Part shown: piece after piece, positions 55,314 to 63,947 of the stretch | Layout: each line of letters starts with the position of its first letter | How positions within the stretch are numbered: position 1 is the first letter of the stretch | Source of the DNA: DASVXQ01 sp036392615 | GTDB taxonomy: Bacteria > Actinomycetota > CALGFH01 | Length of the DNA: 64,000 bases | Assembly: GCA_036392615.1 (NCBI GenBank) | Contig: DASVXQ010000414.1 | Span: 1-64,000, forward strand | Reading direction: 5' to 3' | The notes under the pieces: model-generated | The model's input: the letters and a program-made list of their open reading frames with translations, nothing else | Told to the model about the DNA's origin: nothing | Database searches by the model: none | Made by a program: the position numbers and the translations under genes

Positions 55314-58300
55314 ATGCCGCCTGGCTGGCAGCTGACGATCCACGGCGACCGCGTGGTCGCGGAGCCGTCGGGCAGCCTTCCTGGTGTGGCGCCGCAGGCG
55401 CCGTCCGTGCTGGTGGGTCGAGCGCTGGAGCTGACGGCGATCGCGACGGCCATGACGGCGGCGCGGCGGAGTACGGCGCGGGCGGTCCACCTGGTTGGGG
55501 AGCCAGGCATTGGCAAGACGACACTGGCTGAGCATGCGGCGGCGCTGGCCGCCGAGCAGGGGTGGGTGGTGGCGTGGGGGCGGGCCTGGGACGCTGGCGC
55601 GGCGCCGTACTGGCTCTGGCAGCAGGTCCTCGGCTCCCTGGCACGCATAACCAACGTGTCGGACCGGGTCCATCCCGCGACCGCGGCCTGGCTGGTCGAC
55701 TTGGTGCCGGAGCTTGCCGGGGCCAATGAGGTGGCGCCGGCGCCCGCCCTGGATCCAGACCGCGCCCGGCTGGCGCTGCAGCGCGCGGTCGTCCAGATCC
55801 TGGGGATGGCCGCCGCCGACCGGCCGCTGCTGGTCGTGCTGGACGATGTCCACGACGCCGACGCGGCGTCGCTGGCGCTGGCCACCCTGGTGTGCCGAAG
55901 CCTGCCCGACAGCCGGCTGCTGGTGCTCACAACCCAACGGCCGGTGGGGCCGGCACGCGAGGCAACCACCATAGGGCTGCTCGGGCGGCTCAACCGTCAG
56001 GGCGCCTTGGTCCCGGTCGGTCCGCTGGACCAGGCGGCGATCGCGGCGCAGGCCGCAGCGCTGACCGGGACCCAGCCGGCTGCCGGGGAGGTGGCGTGGC
56101 TACACCGGGCAAGCGGCGGCAACCCGTTCTTCGTCGACCAGCTGGTGCGCTGGTCGGCCACGCGCGAGCGGGCCCGGCCGCCGGACGAGCTACCGGTGAG
56201 CGCGGCGGTGCGTGCGGTGGTGGGCGAGCGGCTGGACGGGCTTGGTGGCGAGGCCCGCCGGGTGGTGACGGTGGCGGCGGTGGCCGGCGACGAGGTCGAC
56301 CAGCAGGTCCTTGCCACCGTCGCTGGGTTGCCGCCAGGCCGCTTCGCCGACGCGCTCGGCGAGGCGGTCGCCGCGGGGATCCTGTGGCGGCGGGTTTCCG
56401 ACCATCCGTCCTGTGGGTTCGTGCACGCGCTGCTGCGCGAGGCTGCCCGCATGCAGGTCGATGCCCAGGTGCGGCGGGCGCTGCACCTGGGCATCGCGAC
56501 CGCGCTGGAGGCGCTGCCCGGCCGGCCCGGGCGGTTGGCGGAGGGCGCCCGCCACTATCGCGCGGCGTTGCCGGCCGGCGACCCGCAGGTCATGGTGGAT
56601 CGGACGGTCGCCGCCGGGGAGGCGGCCTTGCGGGTCTTTGCCCATGAGGCCGCGATCGCGCAGTGCACGGCCGGCCTGACCGCACTCGGCTCGTACGGGT
56701 CCCGCGGGCTGGTGCGGCAGTGGCGGGCGCGGCTGCTGGGTGTGCTCGGCGAGGCACGACAGCACGCCGGCGATCTGGTCGGGGCGCGGCAGACGCTGGT
56801 GGACGCCCATGCGCTGGCCGCCAGCGCCGGTGACCCCCTCCTGGCCGCGGACGCCGTCATCCGGATGCCTCGCCTGACACAGTTCCTGGTCCCGGACCGC
56901 GAGCTGGAGTCGATGCTGACCGGAGCGCTCGAGGGGCTGGGGGACGCCGCGCCGGCACTGCGGGCGCGGCTGCTGGCCCGCCATGCGGTGATCGCCGAGG
57001 ATGCCACCGATCGCCAGGCCCGCAGCGACCAGGCGGTCAGGATCGCCCGCGCTGCCGGGGACGCCGGGCTGCTGGCGGAGGTGCTCAGCTCGCGGCTGTA
57101 CGTGCAGTGGGCGCCGGAGACGGCCGCGGAGCGGCTGGCAACCGCCACCGAGATCATCGAGCTTGCGGTGCGGACCGGGGACGTGCGGCGGGAGTTGGAC
57201 GGCCGCATGTGGCGGCTGATCGCGCTGCTGGAGTTCGGTCGGGTCGCCGAGGCCGAAGCCGAGCTGGACCGCTATGAGCGGCTCGCGGAGCGAATCGAGC
57301 AGCCGGAATTCCTCTTCTTCGCTCGCTCCCGCCGCGCCACGCTTGCCACATTGCGGGGCCGCTTCGACCACGCCGAGCAGCTGGCCCGCGCGGCCTACGA
57401 TCTGGCACTCAGGGCCGGGCTGTCCGATGCCGTCAACGTGTTCGGCGCCCAACTTGGGATGCTCGCCGCGGCGCGCGGCCGCAACCCGCTGGATGAGATG
57501 CCCGAGGTGCCGGCGGTCCAGGACGTGCCGTTGGTGTTCCAGGCCCATGGCTTGCTGGCCGCCGGCAGGCGCGAGGAGGCCAGTGCACTGCTTCCGGGCG
57601 GCTTGGGGAACATCGACCCTGTCTGGGTTCTCGGGCCGGCCCGTTCGATCTACCTGGCCACAGTGGCCGAGGTGGCCTACCAGCTGGGTGACGCCGACGC
57701 CGCCCGGTGGGTCCGTGACCAGCTGATCGGCCACGCCGACCAGTTCATCGTCGCGGCCGGCGCCGTCGGGTGCGCCGGCGCGGTCTCCCGGCTGCTTGGG
57801 CTGTGCGCGCTGACCCTGGAGCAGCTCGACGACGCGGTGGGTTGGCTGCGCCAGGCGGTGGCCAGTAACCGCCGGATTGGTGCGGCACCGTTCCTTGCCC
57901 GCGCCCAGGCCGAGCTCGCCATCGCGCTGCGCCGGCGGGGCCGGGTCGGTGACGCGCAGCAGGCAAGGCAGCTGCTGGCCGAGGCGGCCAGCACTGCGGC
58001 GGAGCTGGGAATGTCGGCGCTGACCCGCCAGATCGCCGGGTTACGGGCGGCCGACACTGAGCCGGGTCCTGACCGGCCGTTGCTGCGCCAGGACGGTGAG
58101 ACCTGGCTGCTCACCATGGACGGCCGGACCACCCGGCTGCGGCACAGCAAGGGGCTGGCCCAGCTCGCGCTGTTGCTGGCCAATCCCGGCCAGGAGATCA
58201 CCGCGGTCGAGCTGGCCGGCGGGGTGCCCGCCCCGTCGGTCCCCGATCCGGTCCTCGACCAGACTGCCAAGCGGGCCTACCGCCAGCGGCTCGCCGAGCT

Positions 58301-58580
58301 GGACCAGGCGCTGGATCGGGCCGCCGCCCGCGGTGACGCCGCCGCCGCGGACGACCTGGAGGCCGAGCGCGCCGCGCTGGTGGCCGAGCTCAAGCGCGCC
58401 GCCGGGCTGGCCGGCCGATCGCGAGAGTTCTCCGACGAGGCCGAGCGGGCGCGGGTCAACGTCACCCGCACGATCCGCCAGGCGCTGGACCGGATCTTGG
58501 TCGCCGACCCGGAAGCCGGCCGCCACCTGCTCGGCTCGGTGCGCACCGGCATCCGCTGCGTTTACCAGCCCGACGGCTGA
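55314..58580 (+). CDS. Large AAA/STAND ATPase-TPR regulator
   Basis: A 1088-residue protein from the ATG at 55314 (GTGAGG upstream). N-terminal about 35 residues, then an AAA_16-type ATPase with LVGRALELTAIA, Walker A VHLVGEPGIGKTTLAEHA (about 58-75), Walker B LLVVLDDVHDADAASLALA (about 170), and HRASGGNPFFVDQLV as in the LAL/GerE-type regulators. About 500 residues of TPR-like helices follow. The C-terminus has a wing-like part (WLLTMDGRTTRLRHSKGLAQ, LALLLANPGQEITAVELAGG), a coiled coil (YRQRLAELDQALDRAAARGD) and ARVNVTRTIRQALDRILVAD. There is no LuxR helix-turn-helix; the C-terminal winged-helix-like domain may replace it. Confidence 0.82.
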   Translation: MPPGWQLTIHGDRVVAEPSGSLPGVAPQAPSVLVGRALELTAIATAMTAARRSTARAVHLVGEPGIGKTTLAEHAAALAAEQGWVVAWGRAWDAGAAPYWLWQQVLGSLARITNVSDRVHPATAAWLVDLVPELAGANEVAPAPALDPDRARLALQRAVVQILGMAAADRPLLVVLDDVHDADAASLALATLVCRSLPDSRLLVLTTQRPVGPAREATTIGLLGRLNRQGALVPVGPLDQAAIAAQAAALTGTQPAAGEVAWLHRASGGNPFFVDQLVRWSATRERARPPDELPVSAAVRAVVGERLDGLGGEARRVVTVAAVAGDEVDQQVLATVAGLPPGRFADALGEAVAAGILWRRVSDHPSCGFVHALLREAARMQVDAQVRRALHLGIATALEALPGRPGRLAEGARHYRAALPAGDPQVMVDRTVAAGEAALRVFAHEAAIAQCTAGLTALGSYGSRGLVRQWRARLLGVLGEARQHAGDLVGARQTLVDAHALAASAGDPLLAADAVIRMPRLTQFLVPDRELESMLTGALEGLGDAAPALRARLLARHAVIAEDATDRQARSDQAVRIARAAGDAGLLAEVLSSRLYVQWAPETAAERLATATEIIELAVRTGDVRRELDGRMWRLIALLEFGRVAEAEAELDRYERLAERIEQPEFLFFARSRRATLATLRGRFDHAEQLARAAYDLALRAGLSDAVNVFGAQLGMLAAARGRNPLDEMPEVPAVQDVPLVFQAHGLLAAGRREEASALLPGGLGNIDPVWVLGPARSIYLATVAEVAYQLGDADAARWVRDQLIGHADQFIVAAGAVGCAGAVSRLLGLCALTLEQLDDAVGWLRQAVASNRRIGAAPFLARAQAELAIALRRRGRVGDAQQARQLLAEAASTAAELGMSALTRQIAGLRAADTEPGPDRPLLRQDGETWLLTMDGRTTRLRHSKGLAQLALLLANPGQEITAVELAGGVPAPSVPDPVLDQTAKRAYRQRLAELDQALDRAAARGDAAAADDLEAERAALVAELKRAAGLAGRSREFSDEAERARVNVTRTIRQALDRILVADPEAGRHLLGSVRTGIRCVYQPDG

Positions 58581-58591
58581 TCGAACACCTC

Positions 58592-58610
58592 CGTTCGCCG
58601 GCAACGAACG
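58592..58610 (+). terminator. Short hairpin after the AAA/TPR regulator
   Basis: CGTTCG (58592-58597) and CGAACG (58605-58610) form a six-base stem with a seven-base loop, 11 bases after the stop codon. It is short and lacks a T-run. Confidence 0.3.
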
Positions 58611-58645
58611 CCTCCCCGGTAGCCGCAACCACGAGGAGGTGCGAC

Positions 58646-59077
58646 GTGCGGATGGTCTTCTTCATGGATCCGGTCAGCGGGTGGAGCCGGTGGACGCCGC
58701 CGCTGCCGATCGAGGCTACGCCGCCAGGCGAGGGGGATCCGACGGACGCTTCGGCGTGCCCGGCAGGCCAGGGGCCGATCGTCGGGCTGCTGGGCCGGGT
58801 GGGCGCCTGGTTCGGCGTCTGCGAGCAGACCCCATCGGGCCGCTGGCGCCGGCTCCACGTCGCCCACCGCGACCCGTGGGAACCGGGCGCACGCCACCAT
58901 CACCGCACCGTCTGGAGTTGGTGGTGCCCACGACCGCCCATCCCGGTCGGCGCGGCTCAAACCCCAACGCGGACTGTGGCGTTGATGGTCCAAGGAAGGA
59001 GGCGTGACCATGCGCGTGGACCTGTTCGCCGATCCGGCGTGCATGTGGTCATGGCTGACATCGCGCTGGCTGGTTGA
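58646..59077 (+). CDS. Doubtful small hypothetical protein
   Basis: A GTG at 58646 follows GAGGAGGTGCGAC, an excellent ribosome site. The frame gives about 143 residues starting MRMVFFMDPVSGWSRWTPPL; the first about 85 look protein-like (VGLLGRVGAWFGVCEQTPSG, RWRRLHVAHRDPWEPG) and the rest is basic and Pro-rich. The last 68 bases overlap the start of the DsbA-like gene, so the true product may be shorter, or a frameshift may have removed its stop. Confidence 0.35.
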   Translation: MRMVFFMDPVSGWSRWTPPLPIEATPPGEGDPTDASACPAGQGPIVGLLGRVGAWFGVCEQTPSGRWRRLHVAHRDPWEPGARHHHRTVWSWWCPRPPIPVGAAQTPTRTVALMVQGRRRDHARGPVRRSGVHVVMADIALAG

Positions 59078-59630
59078 GGTCGCATCCCAACGGGGTCTAC
59101 AGGTGCGGCTGCGCGGCTACAGCCTGCTGCTGCGCGACGGCCCCGAGAGGCTGGAGGACTGGAAGGCCGCCTTGTGGGGGGCGTCCCACCGGGCGGTGCG
59201 GGTGATGCAGGCGCTCGGCACCGACGACCCAGACGGGGTCCGCGGCTTCTACGAGGCGCTCATCACCCAGAGCCTGGCGGCCCACAACGCCGGCGGGCCG
59301 CCATTCCAGGACCTGCAGGGCGCCCTGGCAGCCGCCGGGCTGGCGCCGACCTACGCGGGCGCCGCCGATGACGCCGCCTGGGACGAGCCGATTCGGCGGT
59401 CGATGGCCGAGGCGTTCGCCGTGGTTGGGCAGGGAGTAGGCATACCAGCGCTGGTGCTGCGTCTCGACCCGCCGGTGGGGTTGCATGGACCGCTGGTCTC
59501 GCCCCCGCCGAGCGGGATCGACGCGGTGCGACTTTGGGACGCCGCAGTGGCCTTCGCCACCATGCCGGGGGTGCTGGAGCTATCACGTCCCCGGCCACGC
59601 CGGCCTACGGTCCCGGGGTTGCGGCTCTAG
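59010..59630 (+). CDS. DsbA-family protein resembling mycothiol-dependent nitroreductase
   Basis: A 206-residue protein; GGAGG lies seven bases before the ATG at 59010 (the GTG at 59004 is too close). The N-terminus RVDLFADPACMWSWLTSRWL resembles the Rv2466c-type mycothiol-dependent thioredoxin-fold enzymes, which have C-P-W-C. Here the motif is C11-M-W-S14, so only the first cysteine is kept and a monothiol mechanism would be needed. The helical insertion domain (ALWGASHRAVRVMQALG, VRGFYEALITQSLAAHNAGG) and the cis-Pro region near VGIPALVLR are present. The link to mycothiol supports an actinobacterial host. Confidence 0.75.
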   Translation: MRVDLFADPACMWSWLTSRWLVEVASQRGLQVRLRGYSLLLRDGPERLEDWKAALWGASHRAVRVMQALGTDDPDGVRGFYEALITQSLAAHNAGGPPFQDLQGALAAAGLAPTYAGAADDAAWDEPIRRSMAEAFAVVGQGVGIPALVLRLDPPVGLHGPLVSPPPSGIDAVRLWDAAVAFATMPGVLELSRPRPRRPTVPGLRL

Positions 59631-59908
59631 CCGGGGCGGATGTCAGACAACCAGGTGGCTGGCTGCCGCCACGCTCGTCGGTCGCCGGCTGGCTTCCCCG
59701 CCTACCTGCACACCCCATCCGCGCTCGCGGTAGACGCAGCCGAGCGGATCGCTCGGGCGCTGTGGGACCAGGCTGCCTGAGTGTCGTGGGGGCTGATGCC
59801 AGCTGCATCGGCACCAGCCGCTGTGGCTGCCGTCCACGCAGGCTGTAACCGGCGTCGAGGAGGCCGGGAGGTGGCCGTGATGGAGGTCTGCCGGGTGCCG
59901 CGGGAGGC

Positions 59909-61033
59909 GTGGCGGTGACCCCACCAGCCCGACGCGCCCGCACGCGGTGGCGGCCGGGCGTGGCTGCGTGGGGACTGTGGGCGCTGGCCAGCCGCCGTCC
60001 AGCACACCCGGTCGGCTGGCTGCTGCTGGCGCTTGGCCTGTCGGTGGCGGCGTCCGGCGTGGCCACCGGCTGCGCAAGCTACGGACTGCTGGCCCGACCC
60101 GGAATGCTGCCAGCCGCCGACTACGCTGCGATCCACCACGGCGCCAGCGTCATTGTCTGGGCAGCCTGTATCGGCTTCGTGCTGCTGCTCACCCCGACCG
60201 GGTCGCTGCCCTCGCCGTACTGGCGCTGGTGGGCCCGGATCGCGGAGGCGGCTCCGCTGGTGGCGCTGGTGTCGACGTCGCTGCTGCCGTTGGACCCGCC
60301 CTACCGGTCGGTCGCCAACCCACTCGCCGTCGCTGCGCTGACTGGCCCGCTGCGGGTCGTCAACGCCGTCACCTGGGTTGCCACCGGCCTTGCGATCCCG
60401 GTCGCGGCCTGGTCGCTGGTGGTGCGCTTTCGCCGCACCGGTGGGATCGAGCGCCAGCAGCGGCGCCGGCTGGCCCTGGCCGCGGGGTTGGCGGGCGTGG
60501 TGGTGGCCCTGGGGGCGCTGGCGCCGATAGGCAACGAGATCCTGCTCGGCTGGCTGTCCGCAGTCTGTGTGGCGCTGCTGCCGCTAGCCCCCGACGCGGC
60601 GATCCTGCGCTACCGGCTGTATGACCTGGACCGCATCATCAGCCACACGCTGGCCTACGGGCTGTGCACCGTGCTGCTGGGCGGCGGCTACGCCGGGGTG
60701 GTCCTCGGCCTCGGCCAGCTCTTGGGCCGCGACTCAACCCTGACGGTGACCGTGGCGACCCTGGCGGTGGCCGCAGCGTTCCAGCCGGTTCACGGCCGCG
60801 TCCAGGCGTTGGTCGACCGGCGGTTCAACCGGCGCCGCTACGACGCCGCCCAGACGATTCAGGCGTTCAGCGCGCGGCTGCGCCAGCAGGTCGACCTGGA
60901 GGCCCTGACCGCTGAGCTGCTGGCGGTGGTCGAGCAGACCATGCAGCCGACCAGCGTGTCGTTGTGGCTGCAACCCTCGGTCAGCGCATCCCCCGAGCGG
61001 CGCGGCACCGGCGCACCCCGGACGGCGTCGTAG
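59909..61033 (+). CDS. Sensor-like polytopic membrane protein lacking a kinase domain
   Basis: About 374 residues from a GTG at 59909 behind GGGAGGC (GTG at 59915 is an alternative). Seven or so helices begin at HPVGWLLLALGLSVAASGVA; LLLTPTGSLPSPYWRWWA, RRRLALAAGLAGVVVALGAL and DAAILRYRLYDLDRIISHTL are typical of actinobacterial sensor histidine kinase input modules, as is VDRRFNRRRYDAAQTIQAFS before the usual kinase. Here the protein ends soon after VVEQTMQPTSVSLWLQP, without HisKA or HATPase domains. It may be truncated at both ends, since relatives also carry more N-terminal helices. Confidence 0.75.
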   Translation: MAVTPPARRARTRWRPGVAAWGLWALASRRPAHPVGWLLLALGLSVAASGVATGCASYGLLARPGMLPAADYAAIHHGASVIVWAACIGFVLLLTPTGSLPSPYWRWWARIAEAAPLVALVSTSLLPLDPPYRSVANPLAVAALTGPLRVVNAVTWVATGLAIPVAAWSLVVRFRRTGGIERQQRRRLALAAGLAGVVVALGALAPIGNEILLGWLSAVCVALLPLAPDAAILRYRLYDLDRIISHTLAYGLCTVLLGGGYAGVVLGLGQLLGRDSTLTVTVATLAVAAAFQPVHGRVQALVDRRFNRRRYDAAQTIQAFSARLRQQVDLEALTAELLAVVEQTMQPTSVSLWLQPSVSASPERRGTGAPRTAS

Positions 61034-61561
61034 CCGGCGGCGCCGTCACTCCCACGGCGTTGTGAAACAGTCACTGAGTAGGGCCGACCTGGCCCGGCGT
61101 GAGGTGTGCTGCGGATTCGCCGCTTCCGGGGCCTCCGGGTTGTAAGGCGGAGGCTGACACGGAGGGCAACTCGGAGGCTGACTGGACGACCGGGTGGTCA
61201 TCGCCTCCGGATCGCCTCCGCAGCTGGCGGATCGGTAGACCTCTGCCCGAAGGAAGGTCAACGAAGCGGTGGGCGGGCTGGTAGGCATGGATGCTCTCCT
61301 CGCGGTCCAAGAGGGGTGTTGGTGGTGACCGCCCGGCGGTGCGTCGCACCGGGCGGGACCGGGCGATGGTGCCGGCGTCGTCGCGCGCCCGCGCAACGCT
61401 TGGCAGACGCGTGTTTCCAGGGTGTCGCGCCGGGCACTGATGAGCTGGTCCGACAAGTCGTCGACCGATGGACGCACCAGGGATGCACGACGCCGCGCCG
61501 GCGAGGATCCTTCGAGGCTATCTCTCGGAGAAACCGCAGGTCAGCGGGGGGTGTGGGGGAG
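61034..61561. other. Gene-poor region before the tRNA fragments
   Basis: No open frame here has a ribosome site or a family signature. The stretch lies between the sensor-like gene and the tRNA-Lys fragment and may be part of an old insertion. Confidence 0.4.
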
Positions 61562-61603
61562 TGCGCCGCCAGGGACTCGAACCCCGAACCCGCTGATCAA
61601 GAG
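61562..61603 (-). tRNA. 3' half of a tRNA-Lys(CUU) gene
   Basis: On the minus strand the sequence starts in the anticodon loop (CTCTTGA, anticodon CTT at 61601-61599) and continues TCAGCGGG, the T arm (CGGGG TTCGAGT CCCTG) and the acceptor strand GCGGCGC plus A. CCA is not encoded. Upstream there is no D arm, no matching GCGCCGC acceptor strand and no proper anticodon-stem partner, so only the 3' half is present. Confidence 0.65.
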
Positions 61604-61900
61604 TTTGCTTGGTTTTAACGGTGGCCAACCTGCGGAAACGGCTGTTCAGGCCCGAACATAATTCCATAGTTATCGTGTGGATTCGACGGCCTGAAACGCC
61701 TCACTGTTTGCCGCCTCGCACCACGTCGGTCCAGCTCACCTCAGCCCATGTACCTGCAACCATACCGATCAGGCGCTCCCGCCTCCAATCCTCGCCACGC
61801 TACCTCTTCTTGACTCGCATTCGCTTTCTGTCGTCGCGCCCTGAGTACCATCGAATTCAATGCAGGACAGCACGCGGCAGCACACCATGGACGGTTCGCG

Positions 61901-61949
61901 GCTGTCTTGTAACAGCAGGTTCCGGGTTCGAGTCCCGGCGCCAGCTCCA
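61901..61949 (+). tRNA. 3' half of a tRNA gene, probably Thr(UGU)
   Basis: From the anticodon loop CTTGTAA (TGT at 61908-61910) the sequence runs CAGCAGGTT, a perfect T arm (CCGGG TTCGAGT CCCGG), the acceptor strand CGCCAGC, T and an encoded CCA ending at 61949. The preceding GCTG can pair with CAGC, but the loop is then eight bases, and no D arm or GCTGGCG acceptor strand lies upstream. Confidence 0.65.
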
Positions 61950-62083
61950 AGGATCGCAGGGCATCAGCCTGAAATCCTTGCCTTGCTTGTCCGGCGGTCA
62001 TTCGTCACGTGAGACGGTGATCATGACCAGCCTCACGACACCAGGGTCGACCCAGGGCAGAGCAGGACCGACCCTCCCGGCCG

Positions 62084-63673
62084 CTAGCCGGGAGGGACGC
62101 CAGGACCATCGTGCGCCGCGGTCGTGCTGGCCACCGCAGCATCCCTCTCGAGGGCGGTTGGCTGCTGGTTGTGCAGGACGGCCAGGGTCAGGACGGCCAA
62201 GGCGAGGCCGATGCCGGCGGCGATCGCCGAACTGAGCTGTATGCCAACGACGAACGCCTCGCGGGCGGCGGCGAGCACGGCCGCTCCAAGATCGCCGGGG
62301 AGCTGGGCCGCGGCTGCCGCGGCGCTCCCTAGGGTGTCGCGGGCCGCCTCGACGGCCTCGGCCGGGACGGCGGCCGGGAGCCGGTCGGCCAGCTCGCTTC
62401 GGTAGATGGCCAGCCCGACCGAGCCCAGGATCGCGATCCCGAGGGCGCCGCCCAGCTCGGCGGCGGTCTCCGAGATCCCCGAGGCTGCGCCGGCCTGCTT
62501 GGGCGGGGCCGCCCCGACGATCAGCTCGGTGGTCACCCCGAACACCGGGGCCAGGCCCAGCGAGATGATCACCGACCCGGCGATCAAAGGGACCAGGCCG
62601 CTAGTGACCCCGACCTGGGTGAGCAGCCCCAGGCCGATCGAGGCCAGGGCGAGGCCGCCGGCGACCACATAGGCCGGCCGCACGCCATAGAGCAGGCGGG
62701 GGACGAGTTGGCTGCCGATGATGAACGCGACCGCCGAGGGCAGCGACCACAGCCCGGCCTCCAGCGGGGACAGCCCGATCACCAGCTGGAGGTACTGGGC
62801 GACGAACAGGAAGTAGCCGACGGCGATGAAGATCGCCAGGAAGTTGGCGGCTAGGGCGGCGTTGAACACCCTAAGCCGGAACAGGCCGACGTCGATCATC
62901 GGGTCCGGGAGCCGCCGCTGACGGACCACGAACCCCACCGCGAGCGCCAGCCCGGCCGCGATCGCGGCCGCAGCGATCACGCTGGGGCCGTCCTGGGCGA
63001 TCTCCTTGAGCCCGAAGATCACCGCCAGCACCGCGACCACCGACATGGCCGCCGACACCAGGTCGAGACGACCGGCGTCCGGGTCGCGATACTCGGGCAG
63101 GACCCGCGGGCTCACGATGAGCAGGGCGGCGATCACCGGGATGGCGAGCAGGAAGACCGAGCCCCACCAGAAGTGCTCCAGCAGCACGCCGCCCAGCAGC
63201 GGGCCGATGGCCTCGCCGACCGAGAAGCTTGCGATCCAGAAACCGACCGCGACAGAGCGCTGCCTGGGGTCCTGGAACATGTGGAAGATCAGCGACAGGG
63301 TCGAGGGGGCCAGGGTCGCCCCGGCGATCCCCAGCAACGCCCGGCTCACGATCAGCCACTCGGCGGTGGGGGACAACGCAGCCAGAACCGACAGCAGGCC
63401 GAACGCAGTGGCCCCGATCAGCAGCAGCCGCCGGCGGCCGATGCGGTCGCCGAGCGTGCCCATGGTGATGAGCGAGCCGGCGACGAAGAACCCGTAGATG
63501 TCGATGATCCACAGCAGCTGGGCGCTGGTCGGCCGCAGGTCGGTGCTGATGGCGGGAACGGCCAGGTACAGCACGGTCAGGTCCATCACATACAGCACAC
63601 AGGCCAGCGCCAGCACCGCCAGCCCGATCCACTCGCGCCGTCCGGCCCTTGGTGGCACCTCGATCGCCGTCAT
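62084..63673 (-). CDS. DHA2-type (QacA/EmrB-like) MFS drug exporter
   Basis: A 529-residue protein with GAGGAG 9 bases before the ATG at 63673. Fourteen helices are expected from the length and hydropathy. Signatures: ACVLYVMDLTVLYLAVPAIS (the D-x-T-V-x-x-x-A-x-P motif of the 14-helix family, with the acidic residue of helix 1), GTLGDRIGRRRLLLIGATAF (motif A), SRALLGIAGATLAPSTLSLI (motif B), and VGEAIGPLLGGVLLEHFWWG (motif C, marking an antiporter). Relatives export quaternary ammonium compounds and other hydrophobic cations. A Thr/Ala-rich tail ends the protein. No adjacent TetR-type regulator is seen. Confidence 0.92.
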   Translation of the reverse strand: MTAIEVPPRAGRREWIGLAVLALACVLYVMDLTVLYLAVPAISTDLRPTSAQLLWIIDIYGFFVAGSLITMGTLGDRIGRRRLLLIGATAFGLLSVLAALSPTAEWLIVSRALLGIAGATLAPSTLSLIFHMFQDPRQRSVAVGFWIASFSVGEAIGPLLGGVLLEHFWWGSVFLLAIPVIAALLIVSPRVLPEYRDPDAGRLDLVSAAMSVVAVLAVIFGLKEIAQDGPSVIAAAAIAAGLALAVGFVVRQRRLPDPMIDVGLFRLRVFNAALAANFLAIFIAVGYFLFVAQYLQLVIGLSPLEAGLWSLPSAVAFIIGSQLVPRLLYGVRPAYVVAGGLALASIGLGLLTQVGVTSGLVPLIAGSVIISLGLAPVFGVTTELIVGAAPPKQAGAASGISETAAELGGALGIAILGSVGLAIYRSELADRLPAAVPAEAVEAARDTLGSAAAAAAQLPGDLGAAVLAAAREAFVVGIQLSSAIAAGIGLALAVLTLAVLHNQQPTALERDAAVASTTAAHDGPGVPPG

Positions 63674-63788
63674 CTTGTGGGGCTCCTCATCGTTGATCTG
63701 CCCACCAGGGCCTGGTGCCTTCGTCGAGCGCCGTGGAGATGATCATCCGTTTGATCCTCCAGACGATCCGCCGAGACCCATTCGGATC

Positions 63789-63807
63789 GGCTGTGTTGCA
63801 TTGCGCC
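63789..63807 (+). repeat. Terminal end of an IS6-like element at the right edge
   Basis: GGCTGTGTTGCATTGCGCC lies about 40 bases beyond the stop of the transposase tail at 63846-63947, the distance expected between an IS6 terminal repeat and its transposase end. It matches the inverted end at 43326 except at a few positions. Confidence 0.45.
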
Positions 63808-63845
63808 GGCTCCGGGCATGCTGAAGCCGCGACCTCCGCGCCGGA

Positions 63846-63947
63846 TCAGATCGTCACGGCCAACTCGTCGAACGCGACCGCTACCCGCCGGCTCGCTGGC
63901 TCCTCCACCGCCAACTCGTAGTGTCCACGCCGGAGATTCTGCACTAA
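63846..63947 (-). mobile_element. C-terminal end of an IS6-like transposase
   Basis: On the minus strand LVQNLRRGHYELAVEEPASR, then RVAVAFDELAVTI and a stop, has the N-L-R-R-G-H-Y-E-L and A-F-x-E-L-A-x-x-I endings I associate with IS6-family transposases. An in-frame TAG at 63950-63948 precedes it, so the gene is interrupted or shifts frame there; the rest lies beyond the window. Confidence 0.45.

Noticed and set aside
61034..61560. Open frames on both strands in the stretch before the tRNA fragments
   Set aside because: They are Pro/Arg-rich, lack ribosome sites and overlap each other; none resembles a known family.
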